The notes: generated by a model not told the origin, from the sequence alone. Counted from the stretch's first letter, positions 42,839 through 51,188 are shown. The stretch: DNA of 64,000 bases from CAYWWY01 sp964462525 (GCA_964462525.1 CAYWWY010000001.1:372001-436000), one strand, 5' to 3'. A program made the numbers and translations.

Positions 42839-43438
42839 TTATTTCTCTTTTTTTCGATGCCACAACAAAACCGGATCGAGTTTTTTGAAGGATCGTTCCA
42901 CGGGGAAAACTCCTTCTCGTACTGATTTGATATCTTCGACCGAGAAAAAGCACTTTACATCAAATCCTTGGATCATTTCTACTGCTTTGGGAAGGTTTTT
43001 TCTCCGTATGATGGTATAGAGAATTTTCGCTGGTCCAGTTCCACCCCACGCATCGATAATCGTGGTTCCATACCCCGCAGCTCGCAAAGTGCTTACGAGG
43101 GATGTAGGATCTTTCACTGTAATGATTCGGATGGAAACCAACCCAATGGCAAGCTTGTTCTCTAATAGCATTCCCACATAATTCCCAACAGCAAACCCAG
43201 AAGCGTACGCCAAAATACTGATTGGATTATTCACACCTTGCATAATTTCTCGCATAATGGAAATCCAAATCAAAACTTCGATAAACCCAATTATGGGAGC
43301 AAGTTTTCTTTTGCCGCGTGAAACAAAGATAATCCGCATTGTGCCCAGAGAAACATCTAGAACTCGAGCCCCAAAAATCAACAGGGGCAAAACCCCCAAT
43401 GTGTACGCATGTGACTCGAAGAATACCTCCCAATCCAC
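42839..43438 (-). CDS. DUF5698/DUF2179 membrane protein (UPF0316, YebE-like)
   Basis: A 199-residue protein with three membrane helices (~15-90) and a C-terminal soluble DUF2179 ligand-binding-like domain (~115-175: AAGYGTTIIDAWGGTGPAKILYTIIRRKN). N-terminal FGARVLDVSLGTMRIIFVSRGKR is typical of the UPF0316 family. Function unknown; DUF2179 also occurs in YitT-type proteins. GTG start with GGAGGG six bases upstream. It converges on rnfB with five bases between the stops and has a long 5' leader. Confidence 0.85.
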   Translation of the reverse strand: MDWEVFFESHAYTLGVLPLLIFGARVLDVSLGTMRIIFVSRGKRKLAPIIGFIEVLIWISIMREIMQGVNNPISILAYASGFAVGNYVGMLLENKLAIGLVSIRIITVKDPTSLVSTLRAAGYGTTIIDAWGGTGPAKILYTIIRRKNLPKAVEMIQGFDVKCFFSVEDIKSVREGVFPVERSFKKLDPVLLWHRKKEK

Positions 43439-43496
43439 TTTTTTCCCTCCAAATCATTGGGAATCAATCGAAAGACTTCTCGAATCTCCTAGAAAC

Positions 43497-43567
43497 GAGT
43501 TTGATCTATTCTGATTCCTGAGTGATTCATCCGCTTCAGAAATTTAAGCGCTGCTACTGTCAAACTC
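43497..43567 (-). promoter_or_regulatory. Candidate structured RNA in the DUF2179 leader
   Basis: The outer arms GAGTTTGA (43497-43504) and TCAAACTC (43560-43567) are perfectly complementary over 8 bases. Inside, TTCTGA/TCAGAA (43509-43514 with 43536-43541) competes with CGCTT/AAGCG (43532-43536 with 43546-43550). It would be transcribed from the minus promoter at 43671. No known riboswitch consensus fits. Confidence 0.35.
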
Positions 43568-43670
43568 TCTATATATCTGTTCCAGCTTCAATAAAAGCCA
43601 ACCCGCCGCCAAGATTTCTCATAAATGCTCAAGCAATTTGGCAGATCCGTGACCCAAAAACGAACAGCTA

Positions 43671-43680
43671 TATTGTACCA
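43671..43680 (-). promoter_or_regulatory. Extended -10 promoter toward the DUF2179 gene
   Basis: On the minus strand TGG plus TACAAT. It forms the left arm of a 10-base inverted repeat with the AOR promoter, 37 bases apart. The leader to the GTG start would be about 225 bases. Confidence 0.5.
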
Positions 43681-43717
43681 TGGGATCCACGCTTTCGGTC
43701 TTTTACAGAAGATATTG

Positions 43718-43727
43718 TGGTACAATA
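43718..43727 (+). promoter_or_regulatory. Extended -10 promoter for AOR
   Basis: TGG plus TACAAT, the right arm of the inverted repeat. The -35 region would lie in the 37-base gap shared with the opposing promoter. The leader to the AOR ATG is about 110 bases. Confidence 0.6.
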
Positions 43728-43749
43728 CGATAAAGCATCAATTCCACCC

Positions 43750-43811
43750 ATCCAATCGATCCTCGATTGAATCACAAAACCCAACAGCACAAATAAAACG
43801 ACAGATTGGAT
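43750..43811 (+). promoter_or_regulatory. Competing hairpins in the AOR leader
   Basis: CAATCGA (43753-43759) can pair with TCGATTG (43763-43769) around three bases. Alternatively ATCCAATC (43750-43757) can pair with GATTGGAT (43804-43811). The two share bases 43753-43757 and so exclude one another. The distal arm lies about 20 bases before the ribosome site. Confidence 0.35.
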
Positions 43812-43843
43812 CAGAGCGACTGGAAAAAGGAAGGGGCTTTGAA

Positions 43844-45697
43844 ATGATTTCGGGTAATGAGATTCTGAATCGGCGGTACGTAGAAATCGACCTTAGCCAA
43901 CAATCAGTAGAATGGAGAAGGATTACTGAAAAGGATCTCTCTTCCTTATTCCTGGGAAGTGGATTTGCTGCCAAATTGATGAGCCTTTTCCCCTTGAGTT
44001 CACAAGACCTTTTCGATCCGAATATGCCTTTAATGGTTTTTAATGGCTTACTTACGGGAAGCTTTGCACCAACCGCCTGCCGTACAACATGGTGCTCGAT
44101 TTCACCCCTTACAAGGATTTGGAATGAAGCCAACATGGGAGGAACATTTGGAGCCCAAATGAACCGATCTGGAGTTGATGGAATCGTTGTTATTGGAAAA
44201 TCGGACAGCCCCACATATGTGCTTATTCAACAAGGCCGCGTTAATTTCTATGATGCGAGAGATCTATGGGGTAAAGATCATTTTCAAGCCGATAAAATCC
44301 TTGCGCAACGTCATGGAAGCGATAGTCAGTCGGCCAGTATCGGTATCGCCGGAGAGCGTCAGGTTTTGCTCTCTTCGATCCTTCATGGGGGTGTGGAGCA
44401 CACACGCGCCGCGGGAAGAGGGGGCATGGGAGCCCTAATGGGTTCCAAAAACCTCAAAGCCATCGTAGTAAAAGGGGATAGACAACCAGGGTACCCAAAT
44501 GTTCAAAAAATGCGCCATGTTGTTCAACCCATGAACCGGCTCCTTCGGGAAAAGACGGTAATTATGGCTCAATTGGGTACTGCAGGAGGAGTCGTTGCCT
44601 CGGAAAACGCGGGCGATTTCCCGATAAAAAACTGGATCTTAGGCAGTTGGAAAGATGGGGCGGCAAAGATTTCCGGTCAATCGATTTACCCGAAATACCT
44701 GGACAAACACAACCATTGCTTTGCATGCCCAATTGGTTGCAGCAAAAATGTCCATGTTGATTCAAAGCGCTTTGGAGTGATTCAAGGCCACGGACCAGAA
44801 TATGAGACACTTGGCGGTTTCGGCGGAAATTGCTTGTGTGATGATCTTGAAGCCATCTTGTATATGAATGAACTGTGCAATCGGTATGGCCTAGATACAA
44901 TCAGTACTTCTGCTTCAATCGCTTTTGCTATGGAAGCATATGAGAAAAGGGTAATCCCTGCTGATGTATTGGGTGACTTAAAACCTGTATGGGGAGACGC
45001 TAATGCCATGATTCAGATGATCCACTCCATAGCTCATCAACAAGGATTGGGCATCATATTGGGTTTAGGGGTACGCAATGCTTCAAAAGCGTTCCCCGGA
45101 TCTGAGGAATTCGCGGTTCATGTCAAAGGATTGGAAGTTGCCTATCATGACCCAAGAGCCTTTATCGATATGGCTGTGAATTACTCCACCGCAAACCGCG
45201 GTGGATGCCATTTGGAAGGGTGTTCGTATTGGATGGGGTACGGATCGCGTTGGCCCGATTGGTATAACCCTTCCGACCTTGACCCGCATGATTCTTTGGG
45301 GAAAGCGAAGATCTCCAAAGACTTCCAGGATTACTTCTCTGTATATAATCCCTTGGGTTTGTGCAAGTTTCTGATCAAGTCAGGGATTTCGCCCAATCAA
45401 ACAACTGATTTGGTAAATGCCGCCATGAGCTGGGCAATATCAACAGAGGAATTGCTCGAAATCGGAGAGAGGATTTTCAACCAAAAAAGAATGATCAATT
45501 ATCGCTTGGGCATTCGGAAAACTGATGATATACTACCCCCTCGATTGTCAAAAGAATCTCGACCTTCTGGGGGGGCAAAAGGAGTGTTGCCCAAAATGAC
45601 TCAATTATTGGATGAATACTATCAGCATCGAGGATGGGACTCAGACGGGAAACCATCGGAAGAAACAGCGCGCCGGCTACGCTTAATCAATCTATGA
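43844..45697 (+). CDS. Tungsten-type aldehyde ferredoxin oxidoreductase
   Basis: AOR family, 617 residues from the ATG behind AAGGAAGGGG. These enzymes oxidise aldehydes to carboxylates with ferredoxin, using a tungsto-bispterin and one 4Fe-4S cluster. N-terminal NRRYVEIDLSQQ and LGSGFAAKLM, pterin-binding GGTFGAQMNRSGVDGIVVIG and AGRGGMGALMGSKNLKAIVVKG, cluster Cys in CFACPIGCSKNV with the fourth in PLGLCKF, and DPRAFIDMAVNYSTANRGG. No accessory pterin or tungstate genes are adjacent. Its ferredoxin could exchange electrons with the Rnf complex encoded 1 kb away (inference). Confidence 0.93.
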   Translation: MISGNEILNRRYVEIDLSQQSVEWRRITEKDLSSLFLGSGFAAKLMSLFPLSSQDLFDPNMPLMVFNGLLTGSFAPTACRTTWCSISPLTRIWNEANMGGTFGAQMNRSGVDGIVVIGKSDSPTYVLIQQGRVNFYDARDLWGKDHFQADKILAQRHGSDSQSASIGIAGERQVLLSSILHGGVEHTRAAGRGGMGALMGSKNLKAIVVKGDRQPGYPNVQKMRHVVQPMNRLLREKTVIMAQLGTAGGVVASENAGDFPIKNWILGSWKDGAAKISGQSIYPKYLDKHNHCFACPIGCSKNVHVDSKRFGVIQGHGPEYETLGGFGGNCLCDDLEAILYMNELCNRYGLDTISTSASIAFAMEAYEKRVIPADVLGDLKPVWGDANAMIQMIHSIAHQQGLGIILGLGVRNASKAFPGSEEFAVHVKGLEVAYHDPRAFIDMAVNYSTANRGGCHLEGCSYWMGYGSRWPDWYNPSDLDPHDSLGKAKISKDFQDYFSVYNPLGLCKFLIKSGISPNQTTDLVNAAMSWAISTEELLEIGERIFNQKRMINYRLGIRKTDDILPPRLSKESRPSGGAKGVLPKMTQLLDEYYQHRGWDSDGKPSEETARRLRLINL

Positions 45698-45719
45698 AGA
45701 TTGCTGCATGTTTGTGTCC

Positions 45720-45745
45720 TTTGAATCTTTAATTATCAATTCAAA
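45720..45745. repeat. Inverted repeat ahead of transketolase
   Basis: TTTGAAT (45720-45726) and ATTCAAA (45739-45745), a 7-base inverted repeat with a 12-base gap, between the AOR stop and the transketolase start. It may be an operator or chance in AT-rich spacer. Confidence 0.3.
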
Positions 45746-45767
45746 CCATATATCGAGGTGAGTTTGG

Positions 45768-46601
45768 GTGGAACTAAATGAATTGAAGCATCTGGAAGAA
45801 AAAGCAAATACGATTCGAAGAATTACCATCGAAATGATCGGAAAGCTAGGAGTAGGACATGTGGGTGGTGCTTTGTCCATTGCTGATGTCCTTGCCGCAC
45901 TCTACTACAAATACATGAGGGTTGATCCCGCCAATCCCAAATGGGTTGAAAGAGATCGCTTCGTCCTTTCCAAGGGGCATGCTGGTCCTGCTTTGTATGC
46001 TGTGCTTGCAGATAAAGGGTATTTCCCGTTCGAATGGATAGATACACTCAACCAACCGAATACCAACCTGCCGAGCCATTGCGACCGTCTGAAGACTCCC
46101 GGGGTGGATATGACTGCCGGTTCATTGGGGCAAGGATTATCAGCAGCCATAGGAATGGCTTTGGGTGCTCGAATCGATCGATTGCCGATCCGGGTATATG
46201 CGTTGATCGGGGACGGCGAAAGCCAAGAAGGTCAAATTTGGGAAGCCGCTATGTATGCGCCCAATCAGAGATTGGACACCCTCACTGTATTCTTGGACTA
46301 TAACCGAATGCAGATCGACGGAACAACAGATGAGATCAATTGTATGGACCCGCTTGCCGATCGGTGGAAGGCCTTCGGATGGCAAACGATCCAGATTCCA
46401 GGCCACAATCTTAAAGCCATATGTAATGCCATTGATATTGCTCTGGAAACAAAAGGGAAACCGACCATGATTATTTTGGATACCATTAAAGGGAAAGGCC
46501 TTTCTTTTGCGGAAGGAAAGGTAAGCTCTCATAATATGCCCTTAAGCCAAGATCAAGTACTTCAAGCCTTACAAGAGTTGGGAGGTGGTTCCCATGTTTG
46601 A
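45768..46601 (+). CDS. Transketolase, N-terminal (TPP-binding) subunit
   Basis: Split transketolase, 277 residues, GTG start after GAGGTGAG. It carries the pyrophosphate half: GHVGGALSIADVLAALYY, LSKGHAGPALYAVLA, TAGSLGQGLSAAIGMALG, the TPP/Mg motif GDGESQEGQIWEAAMYA-(x)-N (residues ~150-175) and IKGKGLSFAEG. It works with the next gene as a heterotetramer in the non-oxidative pentose phosphate pathway. It overlaps the downstream start by 8 bases. Confidence 0.94.
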   Translation: MELNELKHLEEKANTIRRITIEMIGKLGVGHVGGALSIADVLAALYYKYMRVDPANPKWVERDRFVLSKGHAGPALYAVLADKGYFPFEWIDTLNQPNTNLPSHCDRLKTPGVDMTAGSLGQGLSAAIGMALGARIDRLPIRVYALIGDGESQEGQIWEAAMYAPNQRLDTLTVFLDYNRMQIDGTTDEINCMDPLADRWKAFGWQTIQIPGHNLKAICNAIDIALETKGKPTMIILDTIKGKGLSFAEGKVSSHNMPLSQDQVLQALQELGGGSHV

Positions 46602-47535
46602 AGGTATAGAAATGCGCCAAGTATTTGGCGAAACGCTATGTACGCTCGCACGTACCGATCCAAGAATCGTTGTTCTTGAAGCCGATTTGATGAAAGCATC
46701 GGGAACCACCCCTTTCAAGGAAGAACACCCGGAGCGGTTTTTTGATGTGGGCGTCGCTGAAGCAAATATGATTGGAATCGCTGCAGGGTTGGCCAATATG
46801 GGGAAAATTCCATTTGCAACGAGCTTTACTCCTTTTGCCACTCGTCGTGCCTTTGATCAGAATACCATTTCAGTTGCCTATTCCAATCTTCCCGTTCGGA
46901 TAGGTGGGACCGATCCAGGCGTGACCGCTGAGCTTAACGGAGGCACTCATATGAGCTTTGAGGATGCGGGGATTATGCGAGGTCTAGCACGTATGACGAT
47001 TGTCGAACCCGTCGATAGTTACCAATTGGTGCAGTTTATTCATCAATCTTTGGACTTGGAGGGCCCTGTATACCTTCGGATGTATCGGAAAAACAAAACC
47101 CAATTTTTTCGTGAAAAGGATTCGTTTGTAATTGGAAAAAACGTAACCATTCAGGAAGGCACGGACGGAACGATTATTGCATCTGGGATTATGCTATCGC
47201 TTGCTATGGAAGCTGCTCAAAATTTGGAAAAAGAAGGAATCCGTCCTAGAATAATCAATATGCACACACTCAAACCGGTTGACAAACAATCGATTCTGTC
47301 TGCGGCCCGAGATACAGGAGCGATTGTAACGGCTGAAAACCACAGTATCTTGAATGGGTGGGGAAGTGCGGTTGCAGAAGTTGTTTGCGAAGAGCACCCA
47401 ATACCAATGCGCCGGGTGGGGGTCAGAGATCACTTTGGAGAAGTCGGAAAGATTCCTTTTCTGCTAGAAAAGTACCATATGACAAGTGTGGATATCACCA
47501 AAGCCCTTAAAGAAGTACTGAAAAAACGTTCCTAA
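46594..47535 (+). CDS. Transketolase, C-terminal subunit
   Basis: The second half of a split transketolase, 313 residues from the ATG six bases after GGAGGTGG. Pyrimidine-binding domain ~1-165 (VVLEADLMKASG, RFFDVGVAEANMIGIAAGLANMG with the conserved Glu, GGTDPGVTAELNGGTHMSFEDAG) and C-terminal domain ~185-305 (TDGTIIASGIMLSLAM, INMHTLKPVDKQSI, VTAENHSILNGWGSAVAE). Confidence 0.94.
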   Translation: MFEGIEMRQVFGETLCTLARTDPRIVVLEADLMKASGTTPFKEEHPERFFDVGVAEANMIGIAAGLANMGKIPFATSFTPFATRRAFDQNTISVAYSNLPVRIGGTDPGVTAELNGGTHMSFEDAGIMRGLARMTIVEPVDSYQLVQFIHQSLDLEGPVYLRMYRKNKTQFFREKDSFVIGKNVTIQEGTDGTIIASGIMLSLAMEAAQNLEKEGIRPRIINMHTLKPVDKQSILSAARDTGAIVTAENHSILNGWGSAVAEVVCEEHPIPMRRVGVRDHFGEVGKIPFLLEKYHMTSVDITKALKEVLKKRS

Positions 47536-47624
47536 GTGTGAAAGCTTCCTTTCAAGATCAAAACTGGGTTCCAAAAAAAGCAACACACAATGCTCTAGGG
47601 GATGAATCGATGGAAAAAAATTCG

Positions 47625-47633
47625 TGTTATAAT
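47625..47633 (+). promoter_or_regulatory. Extended -10 promoter for glgD-glgC
   Basis: TGT followed by TATAAT (47628-47633), about 30 bases before the glgD start, in a 120-base gap after the transketolase genes. No clear -35. Confidence 0.55.
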
Positions 47634-47663
47634 TAACAAACAAGAGAGAGGGGGTAGATGCGG

Positions 47664-48782
47664 ATGAAGGTCTTGGGGATAATTTTCGCAGGGGGAAGAG
47701 GAGAAACCCTTGATTTATTAACCACCAAACGCGCCAGCGCCGCTGTCCCGATTGCCGGGAAATATCGGGCCATCGATTTCACATTAAGCAATATGGTTCA
47801 TTCGGGACTTATAAAAATGGGAGTTCTTACGCAATATAGTCCCCGAAGTCTGTTTGATCACCTAGGAGCAGGAAAAGAATGGGATCTGGATCGGAAGCAT
47901 GGCGGTCTTATGCTTTTGCAGCCTTATATTGGCGCAGATACCCAGTTGTGGTATCAGGGTACAGCGGATGCAATCTATAAAAATATCACTTTTTTAAGAA
48001 GAAGTGACGAAGATTATGTCCTCATCGGATCGGGTGATCATATATATACCTTCAACTTTGCGCAGATGTTTTCCTATCATTTTGCCAAAGGCGCGGATAT
48101 CACCTTTTTATACAAAGAACTCAATGATTCTTACAATCCTTCAGAGTACGGAATCATCCAAACAGGGGAAGATGGAAGAATCGTTGATTTTGTCGAAAAA
48201 CCGAAAAAACCCATGGGTACAAAAGGCTTCATGGGTGTATATTTCATTAACAAGCATCTTCTGATGGATCTTTTGTATCATAGCATGCCTCATGGTCAAA
48301 ACTTTGATCTGCTCTTGGATGTTTTGCTACCGAATCTCCAACGGCTCCGCTTTTTTGCTTATGAATACAAAGGGTATTGGAGGAACATAAAAAAAGGGAT
48401 TCGGGAATATTATCGGACCAACATGGATCTTCTAGACTCACGTATTCGCAAAGAGCTTTTTTATTCAGATGTCACCATCCATACGAAATTGAAGGACCTT
48501 CCTCCGCCAAAATGCACAAATACTGCGTTTATCAAAAACTCCATCATATCCGACGGATGCGTTATTTCTGGTCGAGTCCTTAATTCTATTGTATCAAGAG
48601 GGGTTCGGGTTAAATCGGGAGCTTCTGTAGAAAACTCAATCCTGATGCAAGACAGCGTGGTAGAAGAAGGCGCCCAAATCAAGTTCTCTATTTTGGATAA
48701 AGAGACCCTTGTTCGAAATGAAAAAAGAGTTATCGGCAGGCCAGAAGACCTGATGGTATATGAAAAAGGAAGCGTCATATAA
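47664..48782 (+). CDS. glgD: GlgD-type (regulatory) glucose-1-phosphate adenylyltransferase subunit
   Basis: A 372-residue homologue of ADP-glucose pyrophosphorylase. The nucleotide loop reads GGRGETLDLLTTKRASAAVP: the catalytic Arg of GGxGxRL is Thr and the Lys of KPAVP is Ser, as in non-catalytic GlgD subunits. GSGDHIYTFNF, EYGIIQTGEDG, VEKPKKP and a left-handed beta-helix tail (~295-360) are kept. Start taken at the second ATG by alignment with glgC; the ATG at 47658 is an alternative. It is followed 13 bases later by glgC. Confidence 0.88.
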   Translation: MKVLGIIFAGGRGETLDLLTTKRASAAVPIAGKYRAIDFTLSNMVHSGLIKMGVLTQYSPRSLFDHLGAGKEWDLDRKHGGLMLLQPYIGADTQLWYQGTADAIYKNITFLRRSDEDYVLIGSGDHIYTFNFAQMFSYHFAKGADITFLYKELNDSYNPSEYGIIQTGEDGRIVDFVEKPKKPMGTKGFMGVYFINKHLLMDLLYHSMPHGQNFDLLLDVLLPNLQRLRFFAYEYKGYWRNIKKGIREYYRTNMDLLDSRIRKELFYSDVTIHTKLKDLPPPKCTNTAFIKNSIISDGCVISGRVLNSIVSRGVRVKSGASVENSILMQDSVVEEGAQIKFSILDKETLVRNEKRVIGRPEDLMVYEKGSVI

Positions 48783-48795
48783 GGAGGGGGTAGAT

Positions 48796-50073
48796 ATGAC
48801 AAAAGGCGTTTTAGCACTAATTCTGGCCGGTGGACAAGGGACTCGGCTTGGTGTTCTTAGTGAAAGCCTTGCAAAACCTGCTGTTCCCTTTGGCGGAAAA
48901 TACCGAATCATAGACTTTGCCTTGAGCAATTGCGTGAACTCAGGAATTTATAAAGTAGGAGTGCTTACCCAGTACAAACCCCATGTTTTAAACGCTCATA
49001 TTGGCATTGGTCGTCCTTGGGATCTGGATCGGAAAGGCGGGGGGGTTACCATTCTCCAACCTTACACATTTGAGACCGGGAATGTGTGGTTTCGTGGGAC
49101 TGCAGACGCTATATCCCAAAACCGCGATTTTGTGGATTCTCATAACCCAAAATATGTGGTCGTCTTGTCAGGAGATCATATTTATGCGATGGACTATATG
49201 GATATGCTGGAATATCATATCTCGGTCCGCGCTCAAGCTACAGTTGCCTGCATGAATGTCCCGCTTACTGAAACGCACCGTTTTGGAATTATGGTGACCA
49301 ATCTTGAAAAGAGAATCAATGAATTCCAGGAAAAACCAAGATCTGCCAAAGGTACCCTTGCATCGTTAGGGATATATATCTTCAATTGGGATTATTTACG
49401 GGACTTGCTTATGGATGATGAAGAAAACCAAGAGTCATCCCATGATTTTGGAAAGGACATCATACCCAAGATTGTTCAGAATCCCGATGATCGTCTGTTT
49501 GCTTATGAGTTTGAAGGGTTTTGGAGAGACGTTGGAACCATCCAATCCTATTGGGAGGCCAATATTGAACTAACCCACCCGATTCCGCAACTCAATCTGT
49601 ATAACCCCAATTGGAGGTTTTTTACACGAACCCCCGAAATGCCCCCTGCCTTTTTTGGAGAAAACGCAGTCGTTGTAAATAGCTTGGCAAGTGAGGGATC
49701 AGAAATTTATGGAGTGGTGGAGGACTCAATCATTTTCCAAGGTACCTATATCGCGCCGAATGCTGTTATTCGGAATTCTATTCTCCTAACAGGAACACAA
49801 GTGCACGAAGGTGCTCAATTGGATCACGTAATTACAGCCGAGGACGTGATAATCGGCGAAAAGGCGCATCTTGGATTTGGAGAGTGGGCCCAAAACACGT
49901 ATGATCCCAAAGTATACGATAGTGATATTACAGTTATCGGCTATCAAGCCCAAATCCCATCAGCTGCCAAAATCGGGAAGAATTGCGTTGTTCACAGTAA
50001 TGTTAACCATGATGACTTTGAAGATTTGGAGCTTAAAAGCGGTAAGTCTATTCTACATAAAAAAGAAGCGTGA
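48796..50073 (+). CDS. glgC: Glucose-1-phosphate adenylyltransferase, catalytic subunit
   Basis: Makes ADP-glucose for glycogen synthesis. 425 residues; the ATG follows AAGGAGGGGGT. Catalytic residues are intact: GGQGTRLGVLSESLAKPAVPFGGKYRIIDF, LSGDHIYAMDY (catalytic Asp), FQEKPRSAKG, RDVGTIQSYWEANIEL, and a beta-helix C-terminus (~300-420). It pairs with the GlgD subunit upstream. No glycogen synthase or branching enzyme is in the window. Confidence 0.95.
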   Translation: MTKGVLALILAGGQGTRLGVLSESLAKPAVPFGGKYRIIDFALSNCVNSGIYKVGVLTQYKPHVLNAHIGIGRPWDLDRKGGGVTILQPYTFETGNVWFRGTADAISQNRDFVDSHNPKYVVVLSGDHIYAMDYMDMLEYHISVRAQATVACMNVPLTETHRFGIMVTNLEKRINEFQEKPRSAKGTLASLGIYIFNWDYLRDLLMDDEENQESSHDFGKDIIPKIVQNPDDRLFAYEFEGFWRDVGTIQSYWEANIELTHPIPQLNLYNPNWRFFTRTPEMPPAFFGENAVVVNSLASEGSEIYGVVEDSIIFQGTYIAPNAVIRNSILLTGTQVHEGAQLDHVITAEDVIIGEKAHLGFGEWAQNTYDPKVYDSDITVIGYQAQIPSAAKIGKNCVVHSNVNHDDFEDLELKSGKSILHKKEA

Positions 50074-50078
50074 CGCCA

Positions 50079-51128
50079 ATGCTCTTCGACTTTTTTACGA
50101 TTAAGCTCAAGGCAGACTCAAAAAACTCAGACGAGTATTTTTTGGGGTATTTTTTCGGGAAACCCAGAGAACGGCTTGAATATCGATTTATCAATTTCCC
50201 CCGACGATACGCGCGATTGGTAAGTATTGATCTCCATATCCCATTACCTGGGTACAAAGAATACATGAACTCCTTTTTTCAAGAAATGATGGCCAAAAGC
50301 GCAGAAACCAGTTCGATGACAGGAGAATTCGCCCGTTATTTGGACTATCAGGTAAAAAAACAAGGAGGACCCGATGCCCTTTCATCTCGATTGGCTGCAA
50401 TTATAGAAGAGAACTCTCCCGATTTGGTTCGAGCAGAAATCCAAAGTATGTTTGATAATTGGACCAGCGGTACTGAAATCGATTTTCTCGTGGAAACATC
50501 AACATTCGAGCAGGTCACATCCGAATTTATGAGTGATAAAGAATCGAGTATTTCATCCTTCCCCAAAATCTCAGCACGTGACGATTTGATTTCGATTCCT
50601 GAAGTGTATCCAATCGTTGATCCCATTGATGGGACATCGATCGACGAATTTGACATTGGTGATCCCTTGTTTTGCACACTATTGGGAAACCTCGATGATG
50701 AGCAAAAGCAATCATTGATGGGAGAGATGCCCGATTGTTTTGATGCGGAGGGAAAGAATACTGTTCCCATCGAAAGTACTTTGGTATCGAAAGAGCTTTT
50801 GCCTTCTCCTTCGAAAAATCACGTCTTGATTAAAGTCCAAATTGGCGAATCGGTAACCGCGAAATCGATTGTTCTCCGGACCATTCGTCTGATGTACGAT
50901 CCATCAAGGATGAGAAAACGGTTACGGAATTTGCAAGAGTCTGCCCAAAAGGATTCGATGAATTTGGCGGATGTAATGTCAAAGATGACAGACCAAAGAT
51001 CCAATAGGCTTTCCCAAACTTCTCGCACAGAAAAAAAGAAACATATGGACTTTGCTCTTGGTATGCTTTTGACATTGCTTCTTGTTGGATTGATTTTAAT
51101 TATCTCTTATTACTTCTTTTTTTCATAA
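50079..51128 (+). CDS. Tail-anchored protein of unknown function
   Basis: 349 residues; not recognised with certainty, though it recalls one of the uncharacterised DUF489x families of Thermotogae. Start is ambiguous between GTG 50070 (overlapping the glgC stop) and ATG 50079. The body is soluble and acidic (for example SIDEFDIGDPLFCTLLGNLDDEQKQSLMGEMPDCFDAEG around 200-235), with a conserved-looking N-terminus EYFLGYFFGKPRERLEYRFINFPRRYARLVSIDLHIPLPGY. A single hydrophobic helix closes the protein (~328-349, LGMLLTLLLVGLILIISYYFFF), so it should be anchored by its C-terminus with the body in the cytoplasm. Confidence 0.6.
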   Translation: MLFDFFTIKLKADSKNSDEYFLGYFFGKPRERLEYRFINFPRRYARLVSIDLHIPLPGYKEYMNSFFQEMMAKSAETSSMTGEFARYLDYQVKKQGGPDALSSRLAAIIEENSPDLVRAEIQSMFDNWTSGTEIDFLVETSTFEQVTSEFMSDKESSISSFPKISARDDLISIPEVYPIVDPIDGTSIDEFDIGDPLFCTLLGNLDDEQKQSLMGEMPDCFDAEGKNTVPIESTLVSKELLPSPSKNHVLIKVQIGESVTAKSIVLRTIRLMYDPSRMRKRLRNLQESAQKDSMNLADVMSKMTDQRSNRLSQTSRTEKKKHMDFALGMLLTLLLVGLILIISYYFFFS

Positions 51129-51179
51129 AAAAGGACTCTTTGGATTTTTTCTCTCCTCACGATGAACAGAAGAGGATCA

Positions 51180-51188
51180 TGGTATAAT
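51180..51188 (+). promoter_or_regulatory. Extended -10 promoter for the DUF2207 gene
   Basis: TGG plus TATAAT (51183-51188), 20 bases before the ATG at 51209 and directly before its AAAGGAGGAGG site. The implied leader is very short, about 13 bases. Confidence 0.6.

Larger units (their letters stand above)
43439..43843. other. Divergent control region between the DUF2179 gene and AOR
   Basis: About 400 bases without a convincing gene. It contains a pair of outward-facing promoters forming a 10-base inverted repeat (43671-43680 and 43718-43727). On the DUF2179 side there is a 71-base inverted structure (43497-43567), and on the AOR side two competing hairpins (43750-43811). Short open frames here (43522-43770 and an AOR extension from 43625) cross these signals and lack ribosome sites. 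Confidence 0.6.

Noticed and set aside
42834..42960. Frameshifted remainder of RnfB
   Set aside because: The three forward frames contain no CxxCxxC clusters, and the DNA is well explained by the DUF2179 gene on the other strand.
43497..43567. Glycine riboswitch or a 16S rRNA 5' fragment
   Set aside because: Only CTCAGG and GAGTTTGATC-like words match; the glycine aptamer core and the following 16S sequence are absent.
43522..43770. Open frame of 82 codons between the DUF2179 gene and AOR
   Set aside because: No ribosome site, no family resemblance, and it crosses both divergent promoters and the leader hairpins.
43625..43843. N-terminal extension of the AOR frame by 73 codons
   Set aside because: It lies upstream of and across the promoter; AOR proteins begin near the later ATG, which has a good ribosome site.
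47536..47600. Terminator after the transketolase genes
   Set aside because: Only a five-base GAAAG/CTTTC hairpin without a T-run is present.
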